A stretch of 28,207 nt of DNA from Cudoniella acicularis (taxonomy: Eukaryota; Ascomycota; Leotiomycetes; Helotiales; Helotiaceae). Positions 1 through 10,813 of the stretch are shown here, piece after piece; the first letter of the stretch is position 1; each line of letters opens with the position of its first letter. The DNA is taken from positions 1 to 28,207 of the forward strand of contig JAAMPI010000683.1 of NCBI GenBank assembly GCA_013054445.1. The letters are read 5' to 3'. The translations under genes were made by a program, and so were the position numbers. The notes under the pieces are model-generated. The model ran no database searches. It was not told the DNA's origin and saw only the letters and a list, made by a program, of their open reading frames with translations.

Positions 1-2007
1 GAGTCTTCCGGTAAAGCGAGTTCTCAAGCTTTAAGCGCCAACACCAGCACCAGCATTCAAGAACCAAGACACTAGCTCGTGAAGAATCGCACATCACAAG
101 CCTGAGAGGGCAGAACGGACCCCACTGTGCCCATTAGAAACGGCACGGTACCTGGGTACCTGTCCGCGACGCTCCAGTCCTAGTCAAGAGCAAAGAGGGC
201 TTCCTTCTCGAACGTCCAGTGACTGGCAGGAGACCGCGAACCCCATCCCGCCGCCGTATCGGGATTCCACGCAGCCAGTGACGTCCTCATGCGGCGAAAC
301 GCCAGTGTGGAAGAAACCAGGACAGTGTTGAGGCGATCAGACACAAGGCCAAACCGGGACACTTCCTTCACCCCCTCTCTCTTATTAGAGAGCTGAGATG
401 TTGCGAACCTTGGATATCTCTGCACTGTGTATCGCTGGTTCGGACCCGTGGTGCTGCTGCAAGAAGAACGGTGTTGGATGCTTTGACTTACTAGTGTATA
501 GGAGTACGGAGCACGGAGCACGGAGGACATACCAACCTCGTACCTTTAGCTCAGGCGATCTAGGGCGGTAGACATCAGGGGACTTAGGGGACTCAGGGCA
601 TTGGCAAACGGGGCATCAGGGCATACAGCACAGCACACAGCGCCTAGGCCCAGTTTTGCAATAGGCTACCGAGGCGGGCCACTGTGCCACCGTACCACAG
701 GCTTTGCGCACTGCAGGGTTCTCCACCGGCTGCTGACTACTGAGCATACTGAACTCTCCCACGTCACTAAAGCGTACGACGCGCTTCCGGCATCCGCGCG
801 ACTGAACAACTGGGACAGGCCAATGGCGGAGGCTTCCCTTTGCACCACCATCGAGAGGCCATCCAGTGCCCGTAGTTTGGGACAGTCCAGCGCCCACAGG
901 GGCCCACAGTGGCCCACAGTACCCCGTTTTAGCTCTACGGTATCCAGAATTCCAGGCTACCTGGGCTAGGTATCCACGATGGGTCGCCTGTTGCTCAGCA
1001 AGCTGCCACCAACGAAAGCCTTCCTGCCCCTGGACCTCAGAAAAGTATCCCCCCTGGATCAACCAACTCCAGCACCACAAACCATCCGATTTCCGCTTTG
1101 CCATCCCTATCCTCACGCAGTCCCCTCCCCATCCATCCCCTGCTGCCATGTTCAAGCTCGGCCCTGCGGTGTACTATATTGCCTCCCCCATGCTGCCCTG
1201 GGGACTTACCGTAGACTCCGGTCCACGGTAACGACCACAACCAAAAATCGCCCGCTGCAAACGTTGATTGTAGAGCCACCATCGGCCTACTAAGTGTCCA
1301 TGCTCATCCCAATAAGCCTCCAAGCCCAATTTGAGCCATGATCCATCTCATCCTCACCCCAGTGCCGGCCCCGGTCCGTTTTCACAATCAAGCACCTGCA
1401 ATAAGCCCCGTCACCCGTGAAAAGTATATACAGCCGTCTCCTGCCATCAGTTCGGTATGTATCCGCCTCAACAATCCGTCTGCCAGTACATACATACCTA
1501 CGTGCAATCATCTCGCTCCACACGTACATACGAATTCTTGGGAAGGCTATCTGCTGTCTGCTGTCTGCTGTCTGCTGTCTGCGTTGGCTTGGTTTGCTAC
1601 CATACGGTCCTGTATTCTTCTTTTTGACGCCATCTTCCAACCTTTTATAACATACTTTGAACTCATCATCGCCATTGGAAAAACGAGCAAAGTGGGTTTG
1701 ACAGCAAGGCTTGAATATTGAATATAAAGTGCTTGCTACGCCCCCCCCCCCTACCGGTGAAAAAGACAAACAGCACCTATTCACCTTTGAAGCGAGCCTT
1801 CACTTTCGGCCTTTATCCGACCTATTCACTTTTGAATTTTCAACTTCCACTAAGAACTCCAAACCGGCCTGTCTTAAAAAGACGTCGACGACCCTTGCAA
1901 ACCCTCCCGTCTTCCACTTCCAACTTGAACCTCCACCACCACGACCACAACCTCCCACCTTGACCTTCGCTTTGGATTGTTTGCTGGTCATTCTCTGAGC
2001 TTCTAGA
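1..2007. other. Gene-free region: upstream sequence and leader of the CxxC mini-protein gene
   Basis: I see no coding region that I can support here. The open frames present lack recognisable motifs and overlap each other on both strands. From about 1740 onward the top strand is rich in C and T, with an 11-base C run at 1741-1751 followed by many short CT tracts, as is common in fungal promoters and transcribed leaders. This fits a leader for the small gene starting at 2137. A 7-bp tandem repeat lies at 1551-1582. Confidence 0.5.
1551..1582 (+). repeat. 7-bp tandem repeat (CTGCTGT)n
   Basis: Four and a half direct copies of the heptamer CTGCTGT run without interruption. It lies in non-coding sequence upstream of the mini-protein gene. 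It is a simple microsatellite with no evident function. Confidence 0.9.
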
Positions 2008-2060
2008 GTATGTGACCTCTTCCCGACTCTTCTTGTCTTACATCCGCTGACCAGCTCCAG
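2008..2060 (+). other. Probable intron in the 5' untranslated leader
   Basis: GTATGT at 2008-2013 is a good fungal donor. A CTGAC branch site lies at 2047-2051, and the acceptor CTCCAG ends at 2060, the usual distance beyond the branch. The 53-bp size matches the short introns of the other genes here. It would be removed from the leader 76 bases before the start codon at 2137. This is predicted from motifs only; no coding frame tests it. Confidence 0.45.
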
Positions 2061-2136
2061 ACCATCGTGCCAGCGCATTGGGAATCAACACTCGCCGCCA
2101 TCCTCCTTCTACGTGGCTTCGCCTTCAACCAGCAAC

Positions 2137-2301
2137 ATGGCAGTTCCAGGATATTGCAACCACTCCTTCAACCTCCTCAAGTCCGAATCAACACTGATTC
2201 AATGGGTGTGCTCCATGTGCCACTCTGGCCCGCATTGGTACATTTTTGAGTGCAAGTACTGCAGACTCAAGACCTGTCGGCCCTGCACCAACAAAGCCTA
2301 A
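2137..2301 (+). CDS. 54-residue CxxC zinc-binding-type mini-protein, unknown function
   Basis: The product has 54 residues, with no signal peptide and no membrane segment. Three CxxC pairs (C25/C28, C39/C42, C47/C50), plus C7, H9, H29 and H33, give a dense set of potential zinc ligands. The core reads CSMCHSGPHWYIFECKYC, and the C-terminus has a third CxxC knuckle. ATG at 2137 is the first ATG in this frame; upstream in-frame codons offer only GTG. I recall small conserved fungal proteins with the same C-H-S-G-P-H-W core, so I take it as a real gene, but I know no function. A treble-clef or RanBP2-like fold is inference. The gene stands alone, with a long CT-rich leader and a probable leader intron. 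It is easily missed because of its size. Confidence 0.75.
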   Translation: MAVPGYCNHSFNLLKSESTLIQWVCSMCHSGPHWYIFECKYCRLKTCRPCTNKA

Positions 2302-5300
2302 GATGTCATTATCCGTCGGTTTGTCCGTTCGCAGGTACGTGTTCCCGGGGTTGTTAGCACTTTTTTTTCTCTCTCGCAGATGTGTGGAAAATTCAAACCG
2401 TTTAGCAATCAGGGTTTCAGTCGAGTTGAAGCATTGATCATTTATATACATCACATTTGTTACTTTTTGTTGGTGTTCAGAGACGGAAATAGCCACTGAC
2501 ATCAGCCGTGCAGGCCCCTCGCGCACCTTGGCTGTTTAATCGACGCCCACATCCCCGAATCTACATCGCCGAACCTGCATCCACCTCCAAAAAAAAAAGA
2601 AAAGGAACCCAAAAAAATAAGTCTAACAGCGGGCCGACTTCACATACACCCCACTACCATCATAATTACCTCATTCCCAAGCCCCAGGCCTTCTCCTGCA
2701 GTGTCTCAAATATGCATAATGCAGCCTGGGTCTCGCTGGGGGATCAAGTGCTGGGCTGCAGACAAGCGCAGGATGTGCTGCAAGGGCGATCCCTCCTGAA
2801 AGACAAGGTCCGACCACAATCACAGCACATGTACAGTACAAGTACAACGGCCAGATGTACTACTTTCAGCACCTGTCTATCTCCGGGGCGGCCCCTGAAT
2901 TTTTTTTCCCTTTCTCCTTCAACTTTCTCACGGACAGACGGACAAACCACCGATACGACATGATAATGATGAAACACACTCTAAAAATTTGATTTCTGTC
3001 TCGATATTTTACTTTTCTCGACTTTTTTTTAGATTGGCACCACATCCACGATTTTCACGACTTATAACGACAAACACAGTACTATTCTTCGCATTTCCTT
3101 CTTACTCGGCACCCTAGGATGATTGCTCAGCCGATATTCACTGTAACTTCTGTTTAGCACTGCTTTGCACTTCTCTGCTTGATGGATACAGCACATCAGC
3201 ATATTTGCAGCAGCTGCTGCATACTTGGCACCTACAGTACAGTACACACATACAACAGTTTTGTTTGACTCAACATGTCACTTCTCTCTTTACAAAACCA
3301 GGCCAATCTTTCTATCGACCAGCGCACTAATGGCCCGGCTCCCGACGAAGGCCAGCCGGAAGGAATGTAATAGATACATCACAACTGTTTGGCTTCCCTG
3401 ACGACACTCGACCCTCACACACACAAATTCGCACGCGACTTCATCATTGGGCAGAAAGACTCTTTTTGCTTTCTGTTTGGCCTGTTCAGTTTGATTTGGC
3501 TTGCGTTTGGGTTGGGCGGCAAGACTCCATCTATCTGTTTGCTCGTCTATCTGTTTGTTTACCCCTCAACACTCCCTTTTTTTTCTTCGTGGATTACAGT
3601 ACACAACAACGGCGCACAAAAGCTTTTTGTATTTTTCTTTCCCCCGGTTTCTTTTCCGACTGATCTGTACCATTGTATGGCTACACTAATAATGGGCGGG
3701 TGACGGAGCGGATTGCGTTTTTNTTTTTTTTTTTTTGTTTTTTTTTTTTTTGTTTTGTCTCCTGACAACCGACAGTACATTCTGCAAAAAATTTCTTTTG
3801 TCATCACGGGGTTGACTAGTCGTAAGACTTGATAAAAAGCAGTCCGTAAGCTGTGTAAGCTGTTTACGGATGCCGAAAATGGTGGCAGTGGAGCTGGTGT
3901 ATATTATCTGCCTTGGTTTGGAATTAGCCTAAACCTTTGTCAATAAACTCCATCAGCTAAAAGTTCAATTGCTTCACTCGTTGAGCGATAGACAGGAAAC
4001 CATTGTGAGTGGTTCAATTGTCAAACACTTCGTCCGAACATACTTCGGATGAAAATTTTGCAATTCGCCCAGTTTGTGACCGAATTCGGATACTCATTTC
4101 TACTCTACAGGGCTATCTTTGGCATTGCACAGTACTAACCCCTAGTCCCACGAAGTTCTTCCCGTTGTTGTCTTCAATAGAACCCGTCGCTATAGATAGC
4201 ATATTGAACTTTTGCCCTTGGGATTTTGAACTTGAATAGGCAAGCCTTAGTCCTCATTGCAAGGAATTGCGCCTCTCACTTTTGTCTAATTACTTCCAGG
4301 GCAAGCCTTTGAGTTCCCAGAACCATTTCAGACCTTGAGGCGAATAATGATGTGTTTTCTTCAGATATGAAAATTGATTTCATCAAGTAATTTTTTGAAC
4401 CGATTGTCCCTCTAGTGATTAGGCGGGCCGTGCCGGTAACGCACCCACAACGCTTTAAAGATTAAAAACAGTGCTACAGTGAGAGCTTTAAAAGGGTGAA
4501 ATGAGAAGCATTATTTAAGCATATCTTTTCTTTTCACTTTTCATGTATGCTTTTAATTTCGTGGTTATTTTATTATTTTCAAGTGTCCTGTGCGATTTAG
4601 CGGCAGGTAACTAGGCGGTCGAAGCGACGATTTAAGACGACACAGTAAACAGACGTTGGAAATTAAAAACATAATTATTTTATGCCATGAACAAGAACCT
4701 TTGAAAAAGACATACATATTCGGGTTATTAACAATAAGAAGAGTTGAAACGAATCTATGATGTACCAACTCTTGGAGTCTTGACCGAGCCAATGGGACAA
4801 ACATTTTCACAATCAGAAGCACTCGCTGAATTCAAGGGATTAGAACTCATCCAAACAATAGAGTCCTAGTCGACGTGTTTCTGTTGAAGTACGATTAAGA
4901 GACGTGTCACATTACTAAGAACCTTGTAGATGCACTGCTAATTGGTCGCAATTTGGTACCTTGTCATTTTATGAAGTCAGAATTAAGGATTGCTAATCCT
5001 CAATCTACCTAGTATTTAAGTTCCCGCTTTAGCATATCAAAGTCATGGAAAGCTGCAATTTCACTTTCACCTCTTCTATTTATTACCTCATACGAGCTTC
5101 GACTATCAGACAATTGCTCAGTCTTGTAGCAAAGAAGCCTACTTCAGATCGAATGTGCGTGCCTGTTCCCGATATTGGTTTTCCATTATTAACACTTTGA
5201 AAGCTAGCTTTGAAACGGATGCTCTTACTATCTCGGTTAGACTTTCTTCCGCGACTGGCGTCTGTTGGTCCAAGCCTTCTGTTGATAAACTTGATCTCAA

Positions 5301-5936
5301 TGATCTTATGTTCGTAATACTCATCATTTGTATCCACCAGCTTCACGAATTAAGATTGGGTTTTGATTGGTTCCTTTCTAAATTGGACCAAATAAAGAGG
5401 TGTGACTGAAACCTGAACCTTACAAGGATCGAAAATTACTAGGAATCATGCAAATTCTGTAAGATTCTACCACGTTTTCCCCCTACGAATCTTGGGTTTT
5501 ATCTCCCCTCACAGTGTTCCGCTTATTTACAAGTAGTAAATATCGTCATAACGGTCGCGGTATCCAATAATGCAATTAGCTTTCCGAGGTCATATAGCTA
5601 ATATAGTACGTATCCTCTATAGTTATAAGTATGAAAGTCGCATTGCTTTTTAAATAATGCCTGTTACTTCCTAATAAATTTTCTTCTTAATTCATACAAG
5701 TACAGCTGTTCTACTTTATTATCCAATCTTTATCTTTCCTCATACCTGCCTCGCTATCAACCCCTATTCGGATCTCGGCTGCATCCCTGCATGTGGCGTG
5801 ATAAGATCTTTGGTGATCGGCATGCGAACCGGATCCCGGTAGCCGCCGTCGCGGCAAAAAAATATATATCCACGACAGCATCCCAGATCAACACAATACC
5901 GAATTCCAAAGTTCGATTGATCGCCAATATGCCAAT
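2302..5936. other. Gene-free spacer, partly AT-rich, with poly-T tract and one undetermined base
   Basis: No coding region can be supported in these 3.6 kb. The first part is the probable 3' UTR of the mini-protein gene and has long T/CT tracts. A poly-T run at about 3719-3756 contains the only N (3723), probably a sequencing or assembly difficulty. The part from about 3850 to 5900 is AT-rich and full of stops in all frames; it may contain eroded repeats, but I recognise none. The final few hundred bases should hold the MTO1 promoter. Confidence 0.5.
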
Positions 5937-5940
5937 ATGA
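5929..5940 (+). promoter_or_regulatory. Three-codon upstream ORF overlapping the MTO1 start codon
   Basis: ATG CCA ATA TGA runs at 5929-5940. Its stop codon shares two bases with the MTO1 start at 5937-5939 (the ATGA arrangement). If the transcript starts upstream of it, ribosomes would meet this mini-ORF first and would need leaky scanning or reinitiation to make MTO1. The effect is inferred; the overlap is seen directly. Confidence 0.4.
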
Positions 5941-8090
5941 AACGAGCATTGGTCTCAGGCCGGCACACATCATGGTCTCGCAGCGCGCAGTTTCGGTCCG
6001 TCCGCCAGCAACGGTACTTCGCTGATGTCGCAGCGGGTGTTAGGTAGGTTCTGCCATATTCGAGAGTTTTCTAGATCGCATACTAATACTTTCCATCAGG
6101 CCATACGATGTCGTCGTGATTGGGGGCGGCCATGCTGGCTCGGAGGCATGCGCTGGTGCTGCACGCGCGGGCGCAAGGACGGCGCTCGTCACACCGAAGA
6201 TTGATAATATAGGGGTCTGCTCTTGCAACCCGAGTTTTGGTGGTATCGGGAAGGGGACGATGCTGAGGGAGGTCGATGCACTGGATGGAGTCGCTGGCAG
6301 GATAATAGACAAGGCCGGTGTTCAGTTCAAGGTGTTGAATAGAAAGAAAGGGCCGGCTGTCTGGGTAATTATGATTTCGGGAACCCTCATTTTGGCGACG
6401 GCACGCTAACACCTACCAGGGACCCCGAGCACAGATTGATAGAGACCTTTATAAGAAACATATGAGGGAAGAGTTGCAAGAATATCCGAATCTATCAATT
6501 GTGCCCGGAAGTGTTGCAGACATTATCGTAACACATGATGAGGAAAACCCAACATCTAAAGGAAAGATATCCGGAGTACGGCTTGAGTCAGGAGAAATAA
6601 TACCTACGAATCATGTGGTAATCACCACTGGCACCTTCCTCGGAGGAGAAATCCATATTGGTCTCGAATGCCACCCAGCTGGGCGTATGGGGGAAGCTGC
6701 CACTTTCGGCTTGAGTAAATCGTTGAAGGATGCTGGCTTTCAATTAGGTAGACTCAAGACTGGCACTCCCCCACGCCTAGCAAAACAAAGCATCGATTAC
6801 TCAACGCTTGTTGCCCAGCATGGTGATGAGCCCCCTACACCTTTCAGCTACCTAAACGAGACTGTAGCTGTCCAGGATCAATTGCTTTGCTATGCCACTT
6901 ACACGAACGAGGCCTCGCACAATGTTGTTCGGGCTAACCTTGACAAGTCTATTCATATCAGAGAAACTGTCAAGGGACCTAGATACTGTCCATCCCTGGA
7001 GTCCAAGGTCATACGGTTTGCCGACAAGGAGAGACACATCATATGGTTGGAGCCTGAAGGTTTTAACAGCGATGTGATCTACCCTAATGGAATCTCCATG
7101 ACGATCCCCGCCGAAGCCCAAGAACAGCTACTGAGGACCGTTAAGGGACTCGAAAATGTCACGATGCTGCAACCGGGGTACGGTGTGGAGTATGACTACG
7201 TGGACCCACGGAGTCTCAAAGCAAGTCTAGAAACGAAAGCAATCCGTGGTCTGTTCTTGGCCGGCCAAATCAATGGAACCACGGGATACGAGGAGGCTGC
7301 TGCACAAGGAATCATTGCCGGCATAAACGCTGGCTTGTCATCACTCTCGAAGCCCCAAATGGCACTGTCTCGCAGCGATGGATACATCGGCATCATGATA
7401 GATGACTTGATCACCAAAGGAGTGTCAGAGCCATATCGAATGTTCACCTCTCGCAGCGAATATCGCATGAGTGCCCGAGCAGACAATGCTGATCTGCGTC
7501 TCACCGCAAAAGGTCGAGACGCCGGTATCGTCGGTGACGAACGCTGGTCAAGCTTCCAGTCAGAGGTAGACCAGATGAATAACCTCAAGGCGGCGCTCAC
7601 AGCAAAGTCAGTTAGTGCTCCAAATTGGATTAAAGATGGATTCAAGGTTGGGAACGATTCTACACGGAGAACCGCGTTTGATGTGCTCCGTCTCTCTGGC
7701 GTCACGGTGTCGGATATGGAAAGCGCAGTACCGGAAGTCACCAATTATTCAGCACGCATCCAAAATCGAGTTTGGATTGACTCTGTCTACGCGCCCTACG
7801 TTGCACATCAAACGGCTAGAATAAAGGTTTTTCTGAAAGACGAGAGCCTCAAACTGCCCATCGACCTCAACTATGAACAGGTCCACGGGCTTTCCATGCA
7901 CGAGAAGTCAGTGCTTCTTGCTACGAGGCCTGAATCAGTAGGGCAAGCGCGAAGGATAGAGGGTATGACACCTTCAGGCCTCGTGCGACTACTAGCTTAT
8001 GTGCGAAATCACAACCGGACTCTGAAAAATGTGGATGTTGGTCAGGAAATAGGTGCCGAGCAAGCTGGCGCTAGTGTCAAAATTATTTAA
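5937..8090 (+). CDS. MTO1: MTO1/GidA (MnmG family), mitochondrial tRNA wobble-uridine modification flavoprotein
   Basis: This is the FAD-dependent subunit that, with an MnmE/Mss1 GTPase, makes the 5-carboxymethylaminomethyl group on wobble U34 of mitochondrial tRNAs. Exons are 5937-6043, 6100-6364 and 6420-8090 (680 residues). Intron 1 has TACTAAT before its CAG, and intron 2 has GCTAAC. Residues 1-30 are rich in Arg, Ser and Gln with no acidic residue before D30, a typical mitochondrial presequence. The FAD dinucleotide-binding loop GGGHAG is at about 44-49. The family signatures follow: RLKTGTPPR at about 235-243, GPRYCPSLE at about 310-318 and [16 protein letters not shown] at about 406-421. 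The C-terminal helical domain is complete and length is normal. Splicing restores the conserved [16 protein letters not shown] stretch across intron 2. The gene looks intact, and identification is secure. Confidence 0.96.
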
Positions 8091-8407
8091 TAATTTTACC
8101 AGAAATGCTGGATTTGGACTGGTGAGCACCCACAATCATCACATGTACATTAATTGTAGAGTTTTTACATATCAGAGCAAGACAAATGTACGATAGTGCA
8201 ATTTGAAATCATTGTAGGCTCTCTGATAAATTCTCTCTGCCCATGCTTCAGTTTCCTTCTTTCCTCCAGTTTCCCTCCGTTCATAGTTCACCACCGCAAC
8301 AAGAGAACTCACAATGCCTATCGAGATGTCTTTAGCTAGCCTTTGGACGGCTTCAAGCAATACCACTAATTCAGGGGAAATTCAAGGCAGGGAGTTCTTA
8401 GGCGATT
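8091..8407. other. Spacer after MTO1
   Basis: This is the MTO1 3' flank and the sequence before the decayed repeat gene. An open frame from ATG 8314 runs into the repeats in a frame different from the best Pro-rich one, so I do not use it as a start. Nothing else is recognisable. Confidence 0.4.
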
Positions 8408-9769
8408 TTGTCAAAAACCGCCTGGATGAAGGATCCTTCTTTCCGGATTCAGTCACCAGAGGAGAGTGTCTCTCCTACAGTGGGTGCCTCAGCCCCTCCT
8501 CCAGCCACCCGAGAGGGTATTCTTCTGACCAACAACTCGACCCTGCAAATTTTATCTCTTGCGAGAGCCTCAGCAACCCCTCTAGCCGACGAAGAAGCTG
8601 TTCCATCATCCCCCCACCTGGCGAGGCAGAATCTCTCTCTTGCGCTGAGACCTTCAGCACCACCTCCAGCCGTTCAAGAGGCTGGCCCTCCAACCACCGA
8701 CCCAGCTTACCAAAATCCTCCTGGTACTGTGAGCCCTTCAGCACCACCTCCATTCCCAGCCAACCAACAAGAGCCGGTTGCTGGAAATTCGTCATCTCCA
8801 ATTCCAGCAGGCCAAAATCTTCATTGCACTGTGGCAACCTCTGCTCCAGCTCCATCTCCAGCTCCCGAGACCTCATCACCTTCCGGCAGGGCAATTCGGG
8901 GTACATAACAGTCCAGTTCCTCGGAAACTCCTTCCCCAGCGCTACCAACCAAAAAAAGAAAGCGACCACCTGGTCGGCCACCCTCCTCTTTTCCTACGGC
9001 CAATAGGACATTTATAACCACAACAGTGGTCTGAGAGGGCGTCACAACAACCTGGTGCGTACCAGGGCAGCCTTGGTGGTCTGGACTCCGGACCTTTCCC
9101 ACGGCACCAAAGGTCCATCAGTGATCCACAGTACTTCGGTACCTCTGCTCACCAGGGTGACTCTTTTGCTGGTCCCTCTTCTCCCGCCCGAATAGCTTTA
9201 TACTCACAGCAAGAGGCTACGAGTGTGCCACAGCGAGCCGGATTCTCTGCCCAGCACGTCAATTCTTGGGCCGGCCACAATGTCCCTTCCGCCATCCAAC
9301 AACAACCGCAACCACGAGGGCCTGTGGGTGCGTTACAGAAAGCTGGTTTCCCTGCCCATCAAGGGTATTCCTTTGCCAACCCTTCTCCTGCTGTCCAAGG
9401 AGCTCTATACTCACAACGAGAGCGTGTGGATGTGTCACAGCAAGTTGGTGCTTTTGTCAACCAGGGCAACGGTTGGGCAGGCCAGCCTTCTCCTCCACTC
9501 GCCCAATGCCCAGCAGTACAATCGCAACCGCAACCACAATAGGGTTTTATGAGTATGTCACAGCAAGCTGGGTGCCCTGCGTACCAGGAAACTCTGGGGC
9601 CAGCTACAATCCTCCTCCCGTTCAACACCCAGCAAGACGACAATAGCCACAACAGGGGCTTGGGGGTATGCCACAGTATGCTGGTTATCCTGCACAGATG
9701 GAGGCTGGTCAACCTTACGGTGGCGGCCAGGCTCCTCTTGGATCTCCGCATGGTGAGTTTGGTGGTTGA
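8408..9769 (+). pseudogene. Decayed Pro/Gln-rich tandem-repeat protein with AT-hook
   Basis: Three stretches in two reading frames together look like one former protein. The first (8408-9030) has degenerate units of about 28-33 residues, each starting SAPPPA or a variant, followed by a basic AT-hook-like motif TKKRKRPPGRPPSS at about 8948-8989. The second (about 9015-9590, another frame) carries repeats of the type SQQAGFPAHQG followed by a QPQPQ block. The third (about 9590-9769, first frame again) has MPQYAGYPAQ and ends in a Gly-rich tail at TGA 9767-9769. In-frame stops at 8906, 9540 and 9644 fall where Gln would be expected. AT-hooks bind AT-rich DNA, so a chromatin role for the ancestor is a guess. 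No intron with good borders rescues the frames. It could alternatively be a fast-evolving gene with sequencing errors. Confidence 0.5.
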
Positions 9770-9793
9770 AATGAGAGGGATTCACACCGGCAG

Positions 9794-10040
9794 GGTGTTT
9801 ATTGATTGTTTTTCCGGACGGTGTCGTCGGCGTGCTTAGAACGTGGAGGTTATGGAGAGATACCCACTGCAGCATGGTGTTTATTGGCTATCTTCCTGGA
9901 TGGTATGCTTAGAAGATGGAGGTTATGGAGAGATACCCACAGTAGCTTGGTGTTTATTGGAAACTGGAAATTGTATGTTCATGTTTTTTAGGAGATTGAC
10001 GAAGATATACCCACAGCAGAATAGAGTTTATTGGTTATAT
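9794..10040 (+). repeat. Degenerate minisatellite, four copies of a ~73-82 bp unit
   Basis: The phrase GGTGTTTATTGG or a close variant recurs at about 9794, 9876, 9949 and 10023. It is preceded by GAGATACCCAC(A/T)GCAGC-like sequence and followed by GGAGGTTATGGAGAG-like sequence in the better copies. The second and third copies are the most alike. The array starts about 25 bases after the last stop of the decayed repeat gene, so it may be its former 3' UTR or more eroded coding repeats. Confidence 0.75.
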
Positions 10041-10262
10041 AATAACTTGTATTATGGCACAAAAAATAATTCTTGCAATTCTTGCCCTTATCTCCTTCTG
10101 AAACTTCTCTCTACCCGGAAGCTTGAGAAAATTGCTAACCTACTGGTGGCACCCCTGACTTTCAAACGCAAGACGGATCTCCGATCTTCCAAAGAGCCTA
10201 GTGCCCCGAGAAGAGCGCAAATCTGGAAATTTATTCAAGACCATTTACAAAACAATCCCTAA
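9843..10262 (+). other. Open frame of 139 codons across the minisatellite, doubtful gene
   Basis: An ATG-initiated frame runs through the minisatellite, giving repeated YP-Q-VYW-like phrases, and continues into a basic tail ending QNNP. It resembles no family I know. Because part of it is a tandem repeat with unit lengths that are not all multiples of three, it is probably chance or an eroded end of the upstream repeat gene. Confidence 0.15.
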
Positions 10263-10813
10263 ACTAATATCTTATTGTTTGCATCAGAGTTGTATTGTCT
10301 ATTAACGCACTTTTAATTCCAGTCCGAGACCTCCTCAGCCGCTGAACCCCTTTTCCTCCTCGGTAAACACGCCTCTCTGCATATGACCAACATATGACGA
10401 ACATATGACGAACATATGACGAACATATGACGAACATATGACCACAATCGCGATGTGCAACAAAAAAGAATCCCTGAAGCTGGCGTGCATGGACGTTTCT
10501 AAAAATAGTTTGTCTGTCCCATTCGTACAGCATCCCACAACTTCGAAACTTCGAAAAAGATCGCGAAATGAACTTGTCTTGAATTGCCTGTAGGCAATAT
10601 TGGATTTAAAAAGTTTGCATGATGCGAGAGGAGCTTTTAGAGCAGAGAGGTGCACATTAGACACTTGGAAAGCGCAATCAGAGGTTAGATGTCATCTTTG
10701 AGAGGCTCCATCGCAAATCCAGTTCGAAGCCAATGCGGAATCAATCCTAAGTATATTGGTACACGATGAGCTTTTGTTACTCCCTTTTCTAGTTTACATT
10801 TTCCATACCATCC
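10263..10813. other. Spacer between the repeat region and the 3' end of CRD1
   Basis: No coding region is seen. It contains the 11-bp tandem repeat at 10380-10442 and, at its right edge, the CRD1 3' UTR (CRD1 is on the minus strand). Confidence 0.5.
10380..10442 (+). repeat. 11-bp tandem repeat (CATATGACGAA)n
   Basis: Five to six head-to-tail copies of CATATGACGAA, with the outer copies slightly changed (ACCAA, ACCAC). Each unit contains the palindrome CATATG. The array is in non-coding sequence. Confidence 0.92.

Noticed and set aside
180..1293. Several overlapping frames of 80-180 codons on both strands
   Set aside because: They overlap each other, show low-complexity or random composition and have no recognisable domain.
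4437..4446. The decamer TAACGCACCC shared with about 17180-17190, considered as a transposon end
   Set aside because: A shared 10-mer is expected by chance in 28 kb, and neither site shows inverted repeats, target duplications or a transposase remnant.
8475..8981. A 168-codon minus-strand frame rich in Leu and Glu
   Set aside because: It is antisense to the Pro-rich repeats; its periodic LE-rich pattern is the mirror of CCA/CTC repeats on the other strand, with no family resemblance.
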